From Bacteroides sp. (GTDB taxonomy: Bacteria > Bacteroidota > Bacteroidia > Bacteroidales > Bacteroidaceae), in NCBI GenBank assembly GCA_022648295.1, contig JALCME010000008.1:62001-126000 (forward strand): a DNA stretch of 64,000 nt, read 5' to 3'. Below are positions 44,816 to 53,158 of this stretch, piece by piece (positions within the stretch are counted from its first letter, which is position 1; every line of letters begins with the position of its first letter). A program made the position numbers and the translations under genes. Below the pieces are notes generated by a model that saw only the letters and a program-made list of their open reading frames with translations, did not search any database and was not told where the DNA came from.

Positions 44816-45439
44816 ATGGGAACTATTAAACAAGGTATTCTTGGAGATTTTTCAGGAAAAGTAGGGAATGTAATAGGCTATAAACGGAATGGAGTCAATT
44901 ACCTCCGTGCACAAGCAGCCTGCATCAGTAATCCCAGAACAAAAGAACAACAAAAGCAACGGGAAAAATTCTCAGCGGCAATGTGCTTCCTTAAAGCTGT
45001 TAATCCTTTCATTCGTATAGGGTATAAAAACTATACACAAGGACGAACAGCTTATAACACAGCCTTATCTTATCTGTTAAAACGAGCTATCGTGGTAAAC
45101 GGAGAACAAAAAGAAATCAATTTTAAGCAAGCAATGGTCTCTATAGGCTTCCTAATGCCCGTATTCAATGCATCAGCAAAGTATGACAATAACAAAATGA
45201 TCTTTCAATGGGAAGATAATAGCGGCACGGGCAATGCAGAAGCTACAGATGTGGCAATGCTGCTTGTTTATAACAAAGAGAAAGGAATATCCCTCTATAA
45301 CATGATCGCTGCCACCCGTGCTGATAGTTTTGCCCAAATAGACCTACCCGAAGAATGGGGTAAAAATACACTAATTCCCTATCTGAGTTTTACTAGTACA
45401 GACGGAGAAGAAGTGGCAAACAGCATATGCCTGATATAG
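44816..45439 (+). CDS. DUF6266 family protein
   Basis: The 207-residue protein starts GTIKQGILGDFSGKVGNVIG and continues GYKRNGVNYLRAQA, a typical DUF6266 opening (conserved in many Bacteroidetes). No signal peptide is seen. The rest is predicted mixed alpha/beta with several YxxFxQ-like aromatic segments. Function is unknown. It lies 111 bp before the next gene. Confidence 0.75.
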   Translation: MGTIKQGILGDFSGKVGNVIGYKRNGVNYLRAQAACISNPRTKEQQKQREKFSAAMCFLKAVNPFIRIGYKNYTQGRTAYNTALSYLLKRAIVVNGEQKEINFKQAMVSIGFLMPVFNASAKYDNNKMIFQWEDNSGTGNAEATDVAMLLVYNKEKGISLYNMIAATRADSFAQIDLPEEWGKNTLIPYLSFTSTDGEEVANSICLI

Positions 45440-45549
45440 CTCACAACCTATATCATAAGAAAAATTACAGATATACGTAATGCATTATTCTATAAAAAAG
45501 CATATCTTTACCGAGAAAATTCAATAGAATCATTCTAAATGTAAAAATT

Positions 45550-45819
45550 ATGGCAAGTAGAAGACAACTTAAAAAGAATATTAATTACATAATAGGAGAA
45601 TTATTCACAGAGTGTTTAATACAGCATTTGTATATACCCGAAACGGACAAAACAAAAGCTGATGAATTAATGGGCAAAATTCTAAAAATACAGGATGAAT
45701 TCATTAATCGCATCAGTCATACCGAAGCGGGAAATGTAAAAGGTTTCTATAAAAAATTCCATGCTGACTTCAATGCCAAAATCGATGAAGTAATTAGCGC
45801 ATTAGGCAAATTGAAGTAA
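45550..45819 (+). CDS. Small helical protein of unknown function
   Basis: The 89-residue product is predicted all-helical, with amphipathic stretches such as LKKNINYIIGELFTECLIQHL and ADELMGKILKIQDEFINRI, and no signal peptide or membrane segment. It begins MASRRQLKKNIN with a basic patch. Family unknown. It lies only 9 bp before the acyltransferase gene, so the two are probably co-translated from one mRNA, which may point to a lipid-related role. Confidence 0.7.
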   Translation: MASRRQLKKNINYIIGELFTECLIQHLYIPETDKTKADELMGKILKIQDEFINRISHTEAGNVKGFYKKFHADFNAKIDEVISALGKLK

Positions 45820-45828
45820 AAAGCAGGA

Positions 45829-46383
45829 ATGAGAAAAATTATATACAACTTTATCTATCGACAAATTCTGCGATGGAAGACGAATGTCACAGTGCCAAAC
45901 TATGACAAATGTGTGATATGTGCAGCTCCACATACTTCGAACTGGGATTTATTCATTGGTAAGCTATTTTATGGCGCCATGGGGCGAAAAACGAGCTTTA
46001 TGATGAAAAAAGAGTGGTTTATATTCCCGCTGGGATTGTTATTCAGGGCCATCGGAGGCATACCGGTAGACCGCGGACACAAAACCTCCTTAGTAGAACA
46101 AATGACAAAACAATTTGCTCAAAGCAAAAAATTTCATCTCGCTATTACACCGGAAGGAACACGTAAAGCAAATCCTAATTGGAAGAAAGGATTCTATTAT
46201 ATAGCTCTCAAAGCGAAAGTCCCTATTATGCTTATAGCAATTGATTACCCTAATAAAACCATTGTGTCAACAAAGTCTATCATGCCAAGTGGAGACATCG
46301 TAAAAGATATGAGGGAAATAAAACTCTACTTTAAAAATTACAAAGGGAAGAATCCGCGCAATTTTGCTCTGGGAGAAATCTAA
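45829..46383 (+). CDS. 1-acyl-glycerol-3-phosphate acyltransferase-like protein
   Basis: The 184-residue protein has the PlsC-type HX4D motif in APHTSNWDLFIG (about residues 29-40) and the TPEGTRKANPNWKKGFYYIA block (about 105-125) that binds the glycerol phosphate or lysophospholipid. It lacks an obvious N-terminal membrane helix and is shorter than typical PlsC. It may transfer an acyl chain in phospholipid or lipid A-type metabolism. It lies 9 bp after the small helical gene. A full-length relative lies at 63 kb. Confidence 0.85.
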   Translation: MRKIIYNFIYRQILRWKTNVTVPNYDKCVICAAPHTSNWDLFIGKLFYGAMGRKTSFMMKKEWFIFPLGLLFRAIGGIPVDRGHKTSLVEQMTKQFAQSKKFHLAITPEGTRKANPNWKKGFYYIALKAKVPIMLIAIDYPNKTIVSTKSIMPSGDIVKDMREIKLYFKNYKGKNPRNFALGEI

Positions 46384-46453
46384 AAACAAAGCTGTAAATA
46401 GCAGCCTATTTTAGAATATAAAAGGTATATAACTAAAACAAAAAGAACACATC

Positions 46454-47266
46454 ATGAATCCTTTGCGTATTACCCCCCTGCAAATGGATATCATTTGGGA
46501 AGATAAACAAAAAAATCTTCAACGACTTCGTAAAAAGTTGGAGAGAATTTGCGAAGAAACGGACATTGTTATTCTACCCGAAATGTTTTCGACAGGGTTT
46601 AGTATGAACAGCCGTAATTTAGCTGAGTCAACCTCGGGAAAAACAATTACGACACTACGGCAATGGTCCGCGGAGTTTCAAATAGCTCTTGCGGGAAGCT
46701 ATATCGCTTGTGATGCCGGACTATCCGAACATACTCCGGAGACAAAAACAAACTATTATAACCGCGCCTTTTTTATTACTCCCGAAGGTAACGCTTCTTT
46801 CTATGACAAGCGCCATTTATTTCGCATGGGAAATGAAGTTGAAAGTTTCACCGCCGGGGCAAAACGTCCCATTATCAACTATAAAGGTTGGAACATCTTA
46901 TTACTGGTGTGCTACGATCTCCGGTTCCCGGTATGGAGCAGAAACAGAAGCAACGAATATGATATACTCATTTACACCGCCAATTGGCCGGCTTCCCGTC
47001 GGCACGTATGGGATATATTATTACAAGCAAGAGCTTTGGAAAATATGAGTTATGTATGTGGCGTCAACCGTATAGGCATAGATGGGAATGAATTATCTTA
47101 CAACGGTGGTAGTACAATATACTCTCCTAAAGGAGAACAAATGATTATCATCCCGGACCATGAAGAGGGATTTGCCACGGCAAGCCTTGATAGAAATTCG
47201 CTAAAGAATTTCCGAAATAAATTTCCGGTATGGAAAGATGCGGATCAATTTGAAATACAAACTTAA
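46454..47266 (+). CDS. Nitrilase-family amidohydrolase (omega-amidase/YafV-like)
   Basis: The 270-residue cytoplasmic enzyme carries the nitrilase triad: Glu in ILPEMFSTGF, Lys in YDKRHLFRMG and Cys in LLVCYDLRFPVW, with length and C-terminal FPVWKDADQF typical of the YafV/omega-amidase type. It hydrolyses omega-amides such as 2-oxoglutaramate to 2-oxoglutarate. It lies 70 bp after the acyltransferase, probably in its own unit. The next gene is separated by an AT-rich gap with promoter-like elements. Confidence 0.9.
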   Translation: MNPLRITPLQMDIIWEDKQKNLQRLRKKLERICEETDIVILPEMFSTGFSMNSRNLAESTSGKTITTLRQWSAEFQIALAGSYIACDAGLSEHTPETKTNYYNRAFFITPEGNASFYDKRHLFRMGNEVESFTAGAKRPIINYKGWNILLLVCYDLRFPVWSRNRSNEYDILIYTANWPASRRHVWDILLQARALENMSYVCGVNRIGIDGNELSYNGGSTIYSPKGEQMIIIPDHEEGFATASLDRNSLKNFRNKFPVWKDADQFEIQT

Positions 47267-47340
47267 AAGTAAGAACTGCTTTTTAACTATTTTAATGTAA
47301 ATATCCCAAAGAGAAGGGTGCACAAAACTTAAAAAGTCAC

Positions 47341-47388
47341 TACTTTTGTTCTCCAAAACATGTAATGAACATAGTTTTTTTATTTTTG
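47341..47388 (+). promoter_or_regulatory. Two candidate -7 elements before the NagB-fusion gene
   Basis: TACTTTTG at 47341-47348 and TATTTTTG at 47381-47388 both fit TAnnTTTG, 98 and 58 bp before the ATG. Either or both may start the transcript. Confidence 0.45.
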
Positions 47389-47438
47389 TTAAGTCTAAAT
47401 AAACAAAAGACTTCAATCATTTATTAATAAACAACATT

Positions 47439-49430
47439 ATGAAAACCAATCTTAGTTCTCAAATCACTCTTAATAGAGTATCCCCCAGGTACTACAAGCC
47501 TGAGAACGCATTTGAACGGTCAGTATTAACCCGACTAGAAAAGATTCCGACTGATATTTACGAATCGGCGGAAGAAGGTGCCGAACATATAGCTGGTGAA
47601 ATAGCCCAACTCATTCGTGAAAAACAAAAAGTCGGACGTTTTTGTGTAATAGCATTAACCGGAGGCAGTTCCCCGCGTAATGTCTATTCAGCTCTAATCC
47701 GCATGCATAAAGAAGAGGGACTAAGCTTCCGCAACGTAATAGTATTCAATCTTTATGAATATTACCCATTGGCCCCAGACGCTATCAACAGCAACCTCAA
47801 CGCTTTAAGGGAGATGTTTCTCAATCATGTTGACATTGACAAGCAAAATGTATTCAGTCCGGATGGAACAATTGCAAAAGATACGATCTTTGAATATTGC
47901 CGCTTATACGAGCAACGCATTGAAAGCTTTGGAGGAATAGATATCGCACTATTGGGCATTGGACGTGTAGGAAACATCGGTTTCAACGAACCCGGTTCCC
48001 GTCTAAACTCAACAACCCGGTTAATCTTGCTGGATAATGATTCCCGCAACGAAGCCTCTAAAAGATTCGGAAGTATAGAAAGCACCCCCATAAGCTCTAT
48101 TACAATGGGAGTTTCTACAATCTTAGCTTCTAAAAAGATCTATTTGATGGCATGGGGTGAGGAAAAAGCAAAAATGGTAAAAGAATGTGTGGAAGGTCCG
48201 GTCACCGATACCATTCCGGCATCTTACCTACAAACTCATAATGATGCCCATGTTGTTATAGACCTTTCATCTGCAGGTAACCTAACCCGTATTCAACGTC
48301 CATGGTTAGTGACATCTTGCGAATGGAACGACAAATTAATACGTAGCGCTATCGTCTGGCTATGCCAATTAACTAAAAAACCTATTCTGAAATTAACGAA
48401 TAGAGATTATAATGAAAACGGATTAAGTGAATTGCTTGCATTATACGGTTCTGCCTACAATGTAAATATCAAGATATTCAATGATCTGCAACACACCATT
48501 ACCGGATGGCCCGGAGGCAAACCTAATGCAGATGACACTTATCGTCCGGAGCGTGCCAAACCATATCCTAAACGGATTATTGTATTTTCACCGCACCCTG
48601 ATGATGATGTAATATCCATGGGGGGAACCATACGTCGTTTAGTAGAACAGAAGCATGATGTCCACATCGCATACGAAACATCAGGTAATATTGCTGTTGG
48701 CGATGAAGAAGTCATCCGCTTCCTGCACTTTATCAACGGTTTCAATCAGATATTCAACAATAGCGAAGATAAAGTTATTGCCGACAAATATGCTGAAATA
48801 CGCAAATTCTTAAAGGAAAAGAAAGATGGCGATATAGACATAAGAGACATCTTAACGATCAAAGGACTGATACGTAGAGGAGAAGCAAGAACAGCCTGCA
48901 CCTATAATAATATTCCTTTGGATCATTGCCACTTCCTTGACCTGCCATTTTATGAAACCGGTAAAATCCAAAAGAATCCGATCAGTGAAGCCGATATAGA
49001 AATAGTGCGCAACTTACTTCGCGAAGTAAAGCCTCATCAAATTTTTGTAGCGGGAGACTTGGCTGACCCACATGGTACCCACAGGGTATGTACCGATTCT
49101 GTTTTTGCTGCTATCGATCTGGAAAAAGAAGAAGGAGCTAAATGGTTAAAAGATTGTCGCATTTGGATGTATCGCGGTGCATGGGCTGAATGGGAAATAG
49201 AGAACATAGAAATGGCTGTACCTATTAGTCCTGAAGAATTACGAGCAAAACGTAACTCTATTCTCAAACATCAGTCACAAATGGAAAGTGCACCTTTCTT
49301 AGGCAACGACGAACGGCTCTTCTGGCAACGTAGTGAAGAACGTAACCGCAGTACAGCAGCCCTGTATGATAGCCTTGGACTTGCATCATACGAAGCAATG
49401 GAAGCTTTCGTGGAATATATTCCCCTATAA
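47439..49430 (+). CDS. NagB-like domain fused to PIG-L/LmbE deacetylase
   Basis: The 663-residue protein joins an N-terminal glucosamine-6-phosphate-deaminase-type domain (residues 1-330) to a PIG-L/LmbE zinc deacetylase domain (about 380-620, with His386 in SPHPDDDVISMGGT and His545/His548 in DPHGTH). Annotated relatives are called glucosamine-6-phosphate deaminase. Aligned with E. coli NagB, the active-site positions Asp72, Asp141 and His143 are Tyr106, Val177 and Asn179 here, and only the Glu148 position (Glu184) is kept. The deaminase activity is therefore doubtful, while the deacetylase site looks intact. It may act on, or sense, amino-sugar phosphates. Confidence 0.88.
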   Translation: MKTNLSSQITLNRVSPRYYKPENAFERSVLTRLEKIPTDIYESAEEGAEHIAGEIAQLIREKQKVGRFCVIALTGGSSPRNVYSALIRMHKEEGLSFRNVIVFNLYEYYPLAPDAINSNLNALREMFLNHVDIDKQNVFSPDGTIAKDTIFEYCRLYEQRIESFGGIDIALLGIGRVGNIGFNEPGSRLNSTTRLILLDNDSRNEASKRFGSIESTPISSITMGVSTILASKKIYLMAWGEEKAKMVKECVEGPVTDTIPASYLQTHNDAHVVIDLSSAGNLTRIQRPWLVTSCEWNDKLIRSAIVWLCQLTKKPILKLTNRDYNENGLSELLALYGSAYNVNIKIFNDLQHTITGWPGGKPNADDTYRPERAKPYPKRIIVFSPHPDDDVISMGGTIRRLVEQKHDVHIAYETSGNIAVGDEEVIRFLHFINGFNQIFNNSEDKVIADKYAEIRKFLKEKKDGDIDIRDILTIKGLIRRGEARTACTYNNIPLDHCHFLDLPFYETGKIQKNPISEADIEIVRNLLREVKPHQIFVAGDLADPHGTHRVCTDSVFAAIDLEKEEGAKWLKDCRIWMYRGAWAEWEIENIEMAVPISPEELRAKRNSILKHQSQMESAPFLGNDERLFWQRSEERNRSTAALYDSLGLASYEAMEAFVEYIPL

Positions 49431-49467
49431 CCTCCAGTAGGTTCTATGAATAAATTAGTTAAAAACA

Positions 49468-49506
49468 GGGCTACTCTTTTTTGAGTAGCCCTTGCTATTT
49501 ACTTTT
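49468..49506 (+). terminator. Terminator after the NagB/PIG-L gene
   Basis: GGGCTACTC (49468-49476) and its exact complement (49483-49491) flank six T, followed by TTGCTATTTACTTTTTTT. Confidence 0.85.
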
Positions 49507-49562
49507 TTTGCACATGCTTTTTTGTAAGAAGAAGGTGATAAGGATGTTTTATATACATAATC

Positions 49563-52508
49563 ATGAGAAAAAAATCATTTATACTCACATTTATACTGAT
49601 CTGCCTGCATACCCTGATTCCGGCTAAGGTAGCAGCACAAGATATTAAAGCAACTGTCCAGGAACGATTACAAACCTACTTCCAACAATATACAACTACA
49701 ACAGTAAACATAGGAAACTGCAAATTAGATAGCTTCCAAATAGACTTTCAGCACAAAAGACTATTGATATATGCCAATGAAAAATTTGCCTATCAACCTT
49801 TTCGCCCTGAAACAATTCTCGCCATTTACCGCCACCTGAAACAGATTCTTCCCGGTCCGGTATGCTATTTTGACCTTAATCTGATAGCAGATGGACGCTC
49901 CATAGACGATTTGATACCCAATTTCTACAGAAAAGGCAAGAAAGATAAATCACGATTATACTCAAACTTAAACCACAAAGAAAATCCATGGGTGACTTGT
50001 GCTTCCCTCCCCTACACTATAAGTAAAGGATTGGAAGGTAAGCATATTGCTCTATGGCAAAGTCATGGAAGGTACTTCATAAACGAAACCGGAAAATGGG
50101 GATGGCAACGCCCTCGTCTCTTTTGTACCACAGAAGATCAATTCACTCAATCGTTTATATTGCCCTACGTCATTCCTATGCTGGAAAATGCCGGTGCGAA
50201 TGTATTTACCCCACGAGAACGGGACATGCAACGACATGAAGTAATCGTAGACAATGACGGAAACCAAACAAGACAAGAGGGGGAAATAGCCTCCATCTAT
50301 CTGGATGCTAAAAGTAAAAAAGCACATTGGACACAAACCGCTCAATCGGGATTTGCACAACAAAAAACAATATATCTGAATGGAGAAAATCCATTCCATA
50401 ATGGTACCGCACGCTACGCCCGCACTGAAAAGAAAAAGAATAAAGCTTTTGCAGAATGGGTGCCCAACATCCCTGAAAAAGGAGAATATGCGGTTTATGT
50501 TTCCTATCAGACACTTCCCAACAGTATCAGCGATGCTAAATATATTGTTTTTCATAATGGAGGTGCCACCGAGTTCAAAGTCAATCAACAAATAGGCGGC
50601 GGCACCTGGGTTTATCTGGGGACTTTTTCTTTTGATAAAGGAGCAAACGACTACGGCATGGTTGTGCTAAGCAATGAAAGTAGCCAAAAAGGAGTAGTCT
50701 GTGCAGATGCAGTCCGGTTTGGCGGAGGCATGGGAAACATTGCTCGTGGAGGACAAACAAGCGGCCTGCCCCGTTATTTAGAAGGTGCACGCTACTATGC
50801 ACAATGGGCGGGGATGCCCGATTCTGTATACAACGGACGCAAAGGAACAAATGACTATGCGGATGACATAAATACCCGTTCCAATATGATTAATTATCTG
50901 TCAGGCGGTTCCATCTTTAATCCAAAGGAAAAGGGACTGGGCATTCCTTTTGAGATGTCCATGGCCCTTCACAGCGACGCGGGATTTGATAAAAAGGATC
51001 AGATCATTGGCACATTGGGCATTTATACTACACAATACCATAAAGGTGTTCTGACTGCCGGGACTGACCGATATGCCTCTCGCGATCTATCTGACCTGCT
51101 TTTGACTCAACTCCAACAGGACATCCGCTCTACCTTCGCCGTTGACTGGACCAGACGTAGCATGTGGAACCGGAACTATAGCGAAACACGCCTTCCGGCA
51201 GTACCTTCTACCATCGTGGAGCTTCTTTCACATCAGAATTTCGCCGATATGCGTTTAGGGCACGATCCTAATTTCAAGTTTACAACAGGACGTGCCATAT
51301 ACAAGGCTATCCTTAAATTCTTAAGCAATCAGCACGACGAAGATTATGTGGTACAGCCTCTACCGGTCAGTCACTTTGCCATCCGGTTCGGTAAAAAGAA
51401 AAATACGGTTGAACTCTCTTGGAAAGGGGAAAAAGATCCATTGGAATCAACCGCCGTCCCACACGAATATATAGTCTACAAACGCATTGGGTACGGGGGA
51501 TTTGACAATGGAATACGAGTCAGTGACAATTCATACACTCTTAAGATAGAGTCAGGCATTGTGTACTCTTTCAAAGTATGTGCCATAAATCGAGGAGGAA
51601 AAAGCTTCCCTTCTGAAATTCTGTCAGCATATAAAAGCAAACATGAAAAGAAACGGATTCTAATAGTAAACGGATTCGACCGTATTAGCGGTCCTGGTAC
51701 CATTAACACTGAAGAGGAAGAGGGGTTCGATCTGACCAATGACCCGGGCGTACCTTATCTATATGATATATCATTATGTGGAGCACAAAATGATTTCTCA
51801 CGAAAACACGCTGGAAAGACATTAGGGGAAAGCGGAAGAGAATGGGAAGGAATGAGAATTGCAGGAAATACCTTTGACTACCCCTTTATACATGGCAAAG
51901 CCATACAGGCATCCGGTGAATATAGTTTTGTTTCATGTAGTAAAGGTTCTGTGGAAAATGGCAGTATTAGTCTGGAAAATTATGATGCCGTAGATTACAT
52001 CTTAGGGTTGGAGAAAGAGGATTATCTACAAAGTGATCCGGCACGCAATGTACACTACAAAACATTCTCTTCATCCTTACAGCGTGCATTCACTTCATAT
52101 TGCCAATTCGGAGGAAACCTATTAGTCAGTGGAGCATACATCGGGAGTGACATGAACACGATAGCGGGAGACCAAGCTTTTACACAAGACATTTTAAAAT
52201 ACCGCTACGTACATTCTATGAATGAAAGCCATTCTGACAGCATCAGCGGGTTACAGCGGACCATACACATTCCACGTATGCCCAACGAAGAGAGTTATGC
52301 CGTAACAGCTCCGGATTGCATACAACCTACAGGCAGTGCATTCCCCGTATTTGCTTACCTACCTGATAATCAATGTGCAGGAGTTGCTTACAAAGGGAGT
52401 TACAACACTTTCGTAATGGGATTCCCTTTCGAAAGCATACAACAGGACACCGACCGTAATGTTATTATGGCATCTATTTTACATTTCTTTTTTCAAGTAA
52501 AAAAATAA
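49563..52508 (+). CDS. Large secreted amidase with inserted golvesin-like and Fn3 domains
   Basis: The 981-residue protein has a signal peptide (residues 1-25, ending KVAAQ). The amidase_3 fold is split: His168 in WQSHGRYF and Glu191 in TTEDQF come first, then His470 in LHSDAG and Glu553 in VELLSHQN, the four positions expected for a zinc N-acetylmuramoyl-L-alanine amidase. Between them, about residues 265-395, lies a golvesin-like beta domain (GGTWVYLGTFSFDKG is a hallmark). An Fn3-like domain follows (about 605-700). Relatives are labelled xanthan lyase, but the residues favour amidase chemistry on cell wall or another N-acyl substrate. It is a single gene after a terminator. Confidence 0.8.
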   Translation: MRKKSFILTFILICLHTLIPAKVAAQDIKATVQERLQTYFQQYTTTTVNIGNCKLDSFQIDFQHKRLLIYANEKFAYQPFRPETILAIYRHLKQILPGPVCYFDLNLIADGRSIDDLIPNFYRKGKKDKSRLYSNLNHKENPWVTCASLPYTISKGLEGKHIALWQSHGRYFINETGKWGWQRPRLFCTTEDQFTQSFILPYVIPMLENAGANVFTPRERDMQRHEVIVDNDGNQTRQEGEIASIYLDAKSKKAHWTQTAQSGFAQQKTIYLNGENPFHNGTARYARTEKKKNKAFAEWVPNIPEKGEYAVYVSYQTLPNSISDAKYIVFHNGGATEFKVNQQIGGGTWVYLGTFSFDKGANDYGMVVLSNESSQKGVVCADAVRFGGGMGNIARGGQTSGLPRYLEGARYYAQWAGMPDSVYNGRKGTNDYADDINTRSNMINYLSGGSIFNPKEKGLGIPFEMSMALHSDAGFDKKDQIIGTLGIYTTQYHKGVLTAGTDRYASRDLSDLLLTQLQQDIRSTFAVDWTRRSMWNRNYSETRLPAVPSTIVELLSHQNFADMRLGHDPNFKFTTGRAIYKAILKFLSNQHDEDYVVQPLPVSHFAIRFGKKKNTVELSWKGEKDPLESTAVPHEYIVYKRIGYGGFDNGIRVSDNSYTLKIESGIVYSFKVCAINRGGKSFPSEILSAYKSKHEKKRILIVNGFDRISGPGTINTEEEEGFDLTNDPGVPYLYDISLCGAQNDFSRKHAGKTLGESGREWEGMRIAGNTFDYPFIHGKAIQASGEYSFVSCSKGSVENGSISLENYDAVDYILGLEKEDYLQSDPARNVHYKTFSSSLQRAFTSYCQFGGNLLVSGAYIGSDMNTIAGDQAFTQDILKYRYVHSMNESHSDSISGLQRTIHIPRMPNEESYAVTAPDCIQPTGSAFPVFAYLPDNQCAGVAYKGSYNTFVMGFPFESIQQDTDRNVIMASILHFFFQVKK

Positions 52509-52538
52509 AAAAAGATACTTCGAATTAAAAATAACACT

Positions 52539-52546
52539 TATCTTTG
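52539..52546 (+). promoter_or_regulatory. -7 promoter of the small-protein/TusA-like operon
   Basis: An exact TATCTTTG lies 35 bp before the ATG at 52582. Confidence 0.6.
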
Positions 52547-52581
52547 CTTTTAAAGTATAACCCTTTATAACATAAAAAGTC

Positions 52582-52899
52582 ATGTACACTATACAAGCAA
52601 ATCCCACCGGAACACGCAGTTTGGAAGTATCTGACAAACACCTTGCGACCATTGAAAAATACGGGCTTTTCCGCCGTCTAATAGATAGTAACGGCATTGT
52701 AGATGAAGCTGTATTGGAAAAACTAAGGTTGAACATACGTTCCCTTATCGCTTCACAGGAAGAAGACAGTAAAGATTTACTTGATTTATGTATTGATGTG
52801 ATCTATCACAACAATATGAAAGCTTTCGGATTGCAACAGCTCATTAAACTGTATCTGGAATGGCTTTCCCAGCAAGAATCCGCGGATGAAGAAGATTGA
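52582..52899 (+). CDS. Small protein of unknown function
   Basis: The 105-residue product is predicted mainly helical and acidic (ending QQESADEED), without signal peptide. It has a short N-terminal strand (YTIQANPTGTRSLEVSD) and a conserved-looking central helix, DAVLEKLRLNIR-like. I do not recognise the family. It lies 8 bp before the TusA-like gene and shares its promoter, so the two may work together. Confidence 0.7.
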   Translation: MYTIQANPTGTRSLEVSDKHLATIEKYGLFRRLIDSNGIVDEAVLEKLRLNIRSLIASQEEDSKDLLDLCIDVIYHNNMKAFGLQQLIKLYLEWLSQQESADEED

Positions 52900-52907
52900 A
52901 AAACAAA

Positions 52908-53120
52908 ATGAAATCAATTAATACCTGCGGACAAAAGCAGTATAGTCCGCTCATCCCGGCTATTGAAGCTATATGCAAAGCGACTCCCGGTGACAAACTG
53001 GAAATTATTATGGACAACACCATTGCTTTCAGTGATTTAAAGGAGTATCTTATAGAACGGAACATTGGCTTCAGAGAAATTTATGACGGCGAACAGATGG
53101 CTGTGCAATTCATAGTGTGA
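52908..53120 (+). CDS. TusA-like small protein without the CPxP cysteine
   Basis: The 70-residue protein has the TusA/YedF-type beta-alpha-beta plan: a strand with CGQKQYSPLIPAIEAI, then GDKLEIIMDNTIAFSDLKEY and a C-terminal strand. In active TusA the CPxP cysteine precedes the helix; here that spot reads SPLIP, and the nearest Cys is earlier in NTCG. It therefore cannot act as the standard persulfide carrier and may bind rather than transfer sulfur. I chose ATG at 52908, since an in-frame TTG at 52896 precedes it. It follows the small gene by 8 bp. Confidence 0.75.
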   Translation: MKSINTCGQKQYSPLIPAIEAICKATPGDKLEIIMDNTIAFSDLKEYLIERNIGFREIYDGEQMAVQFIV

Positions 53121-53146
53121 CCCACATACATGTGCAAAGAAAAATG

Positions 53147-53154
53147 TATCTTTG
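53147..53154 (+). promoter_or_regulatory. -7 promoter element abutting the YgiQ start
   Basis: TATCTTTG ends 4 bp before the ATG at 53159, so a transcript from it would be leaderless or nearly so. No -33 TTTG is evident, so upstream operon promoter use is also possible. Confidence 0.5.
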
Positions 53155-53158
53155 CGGC

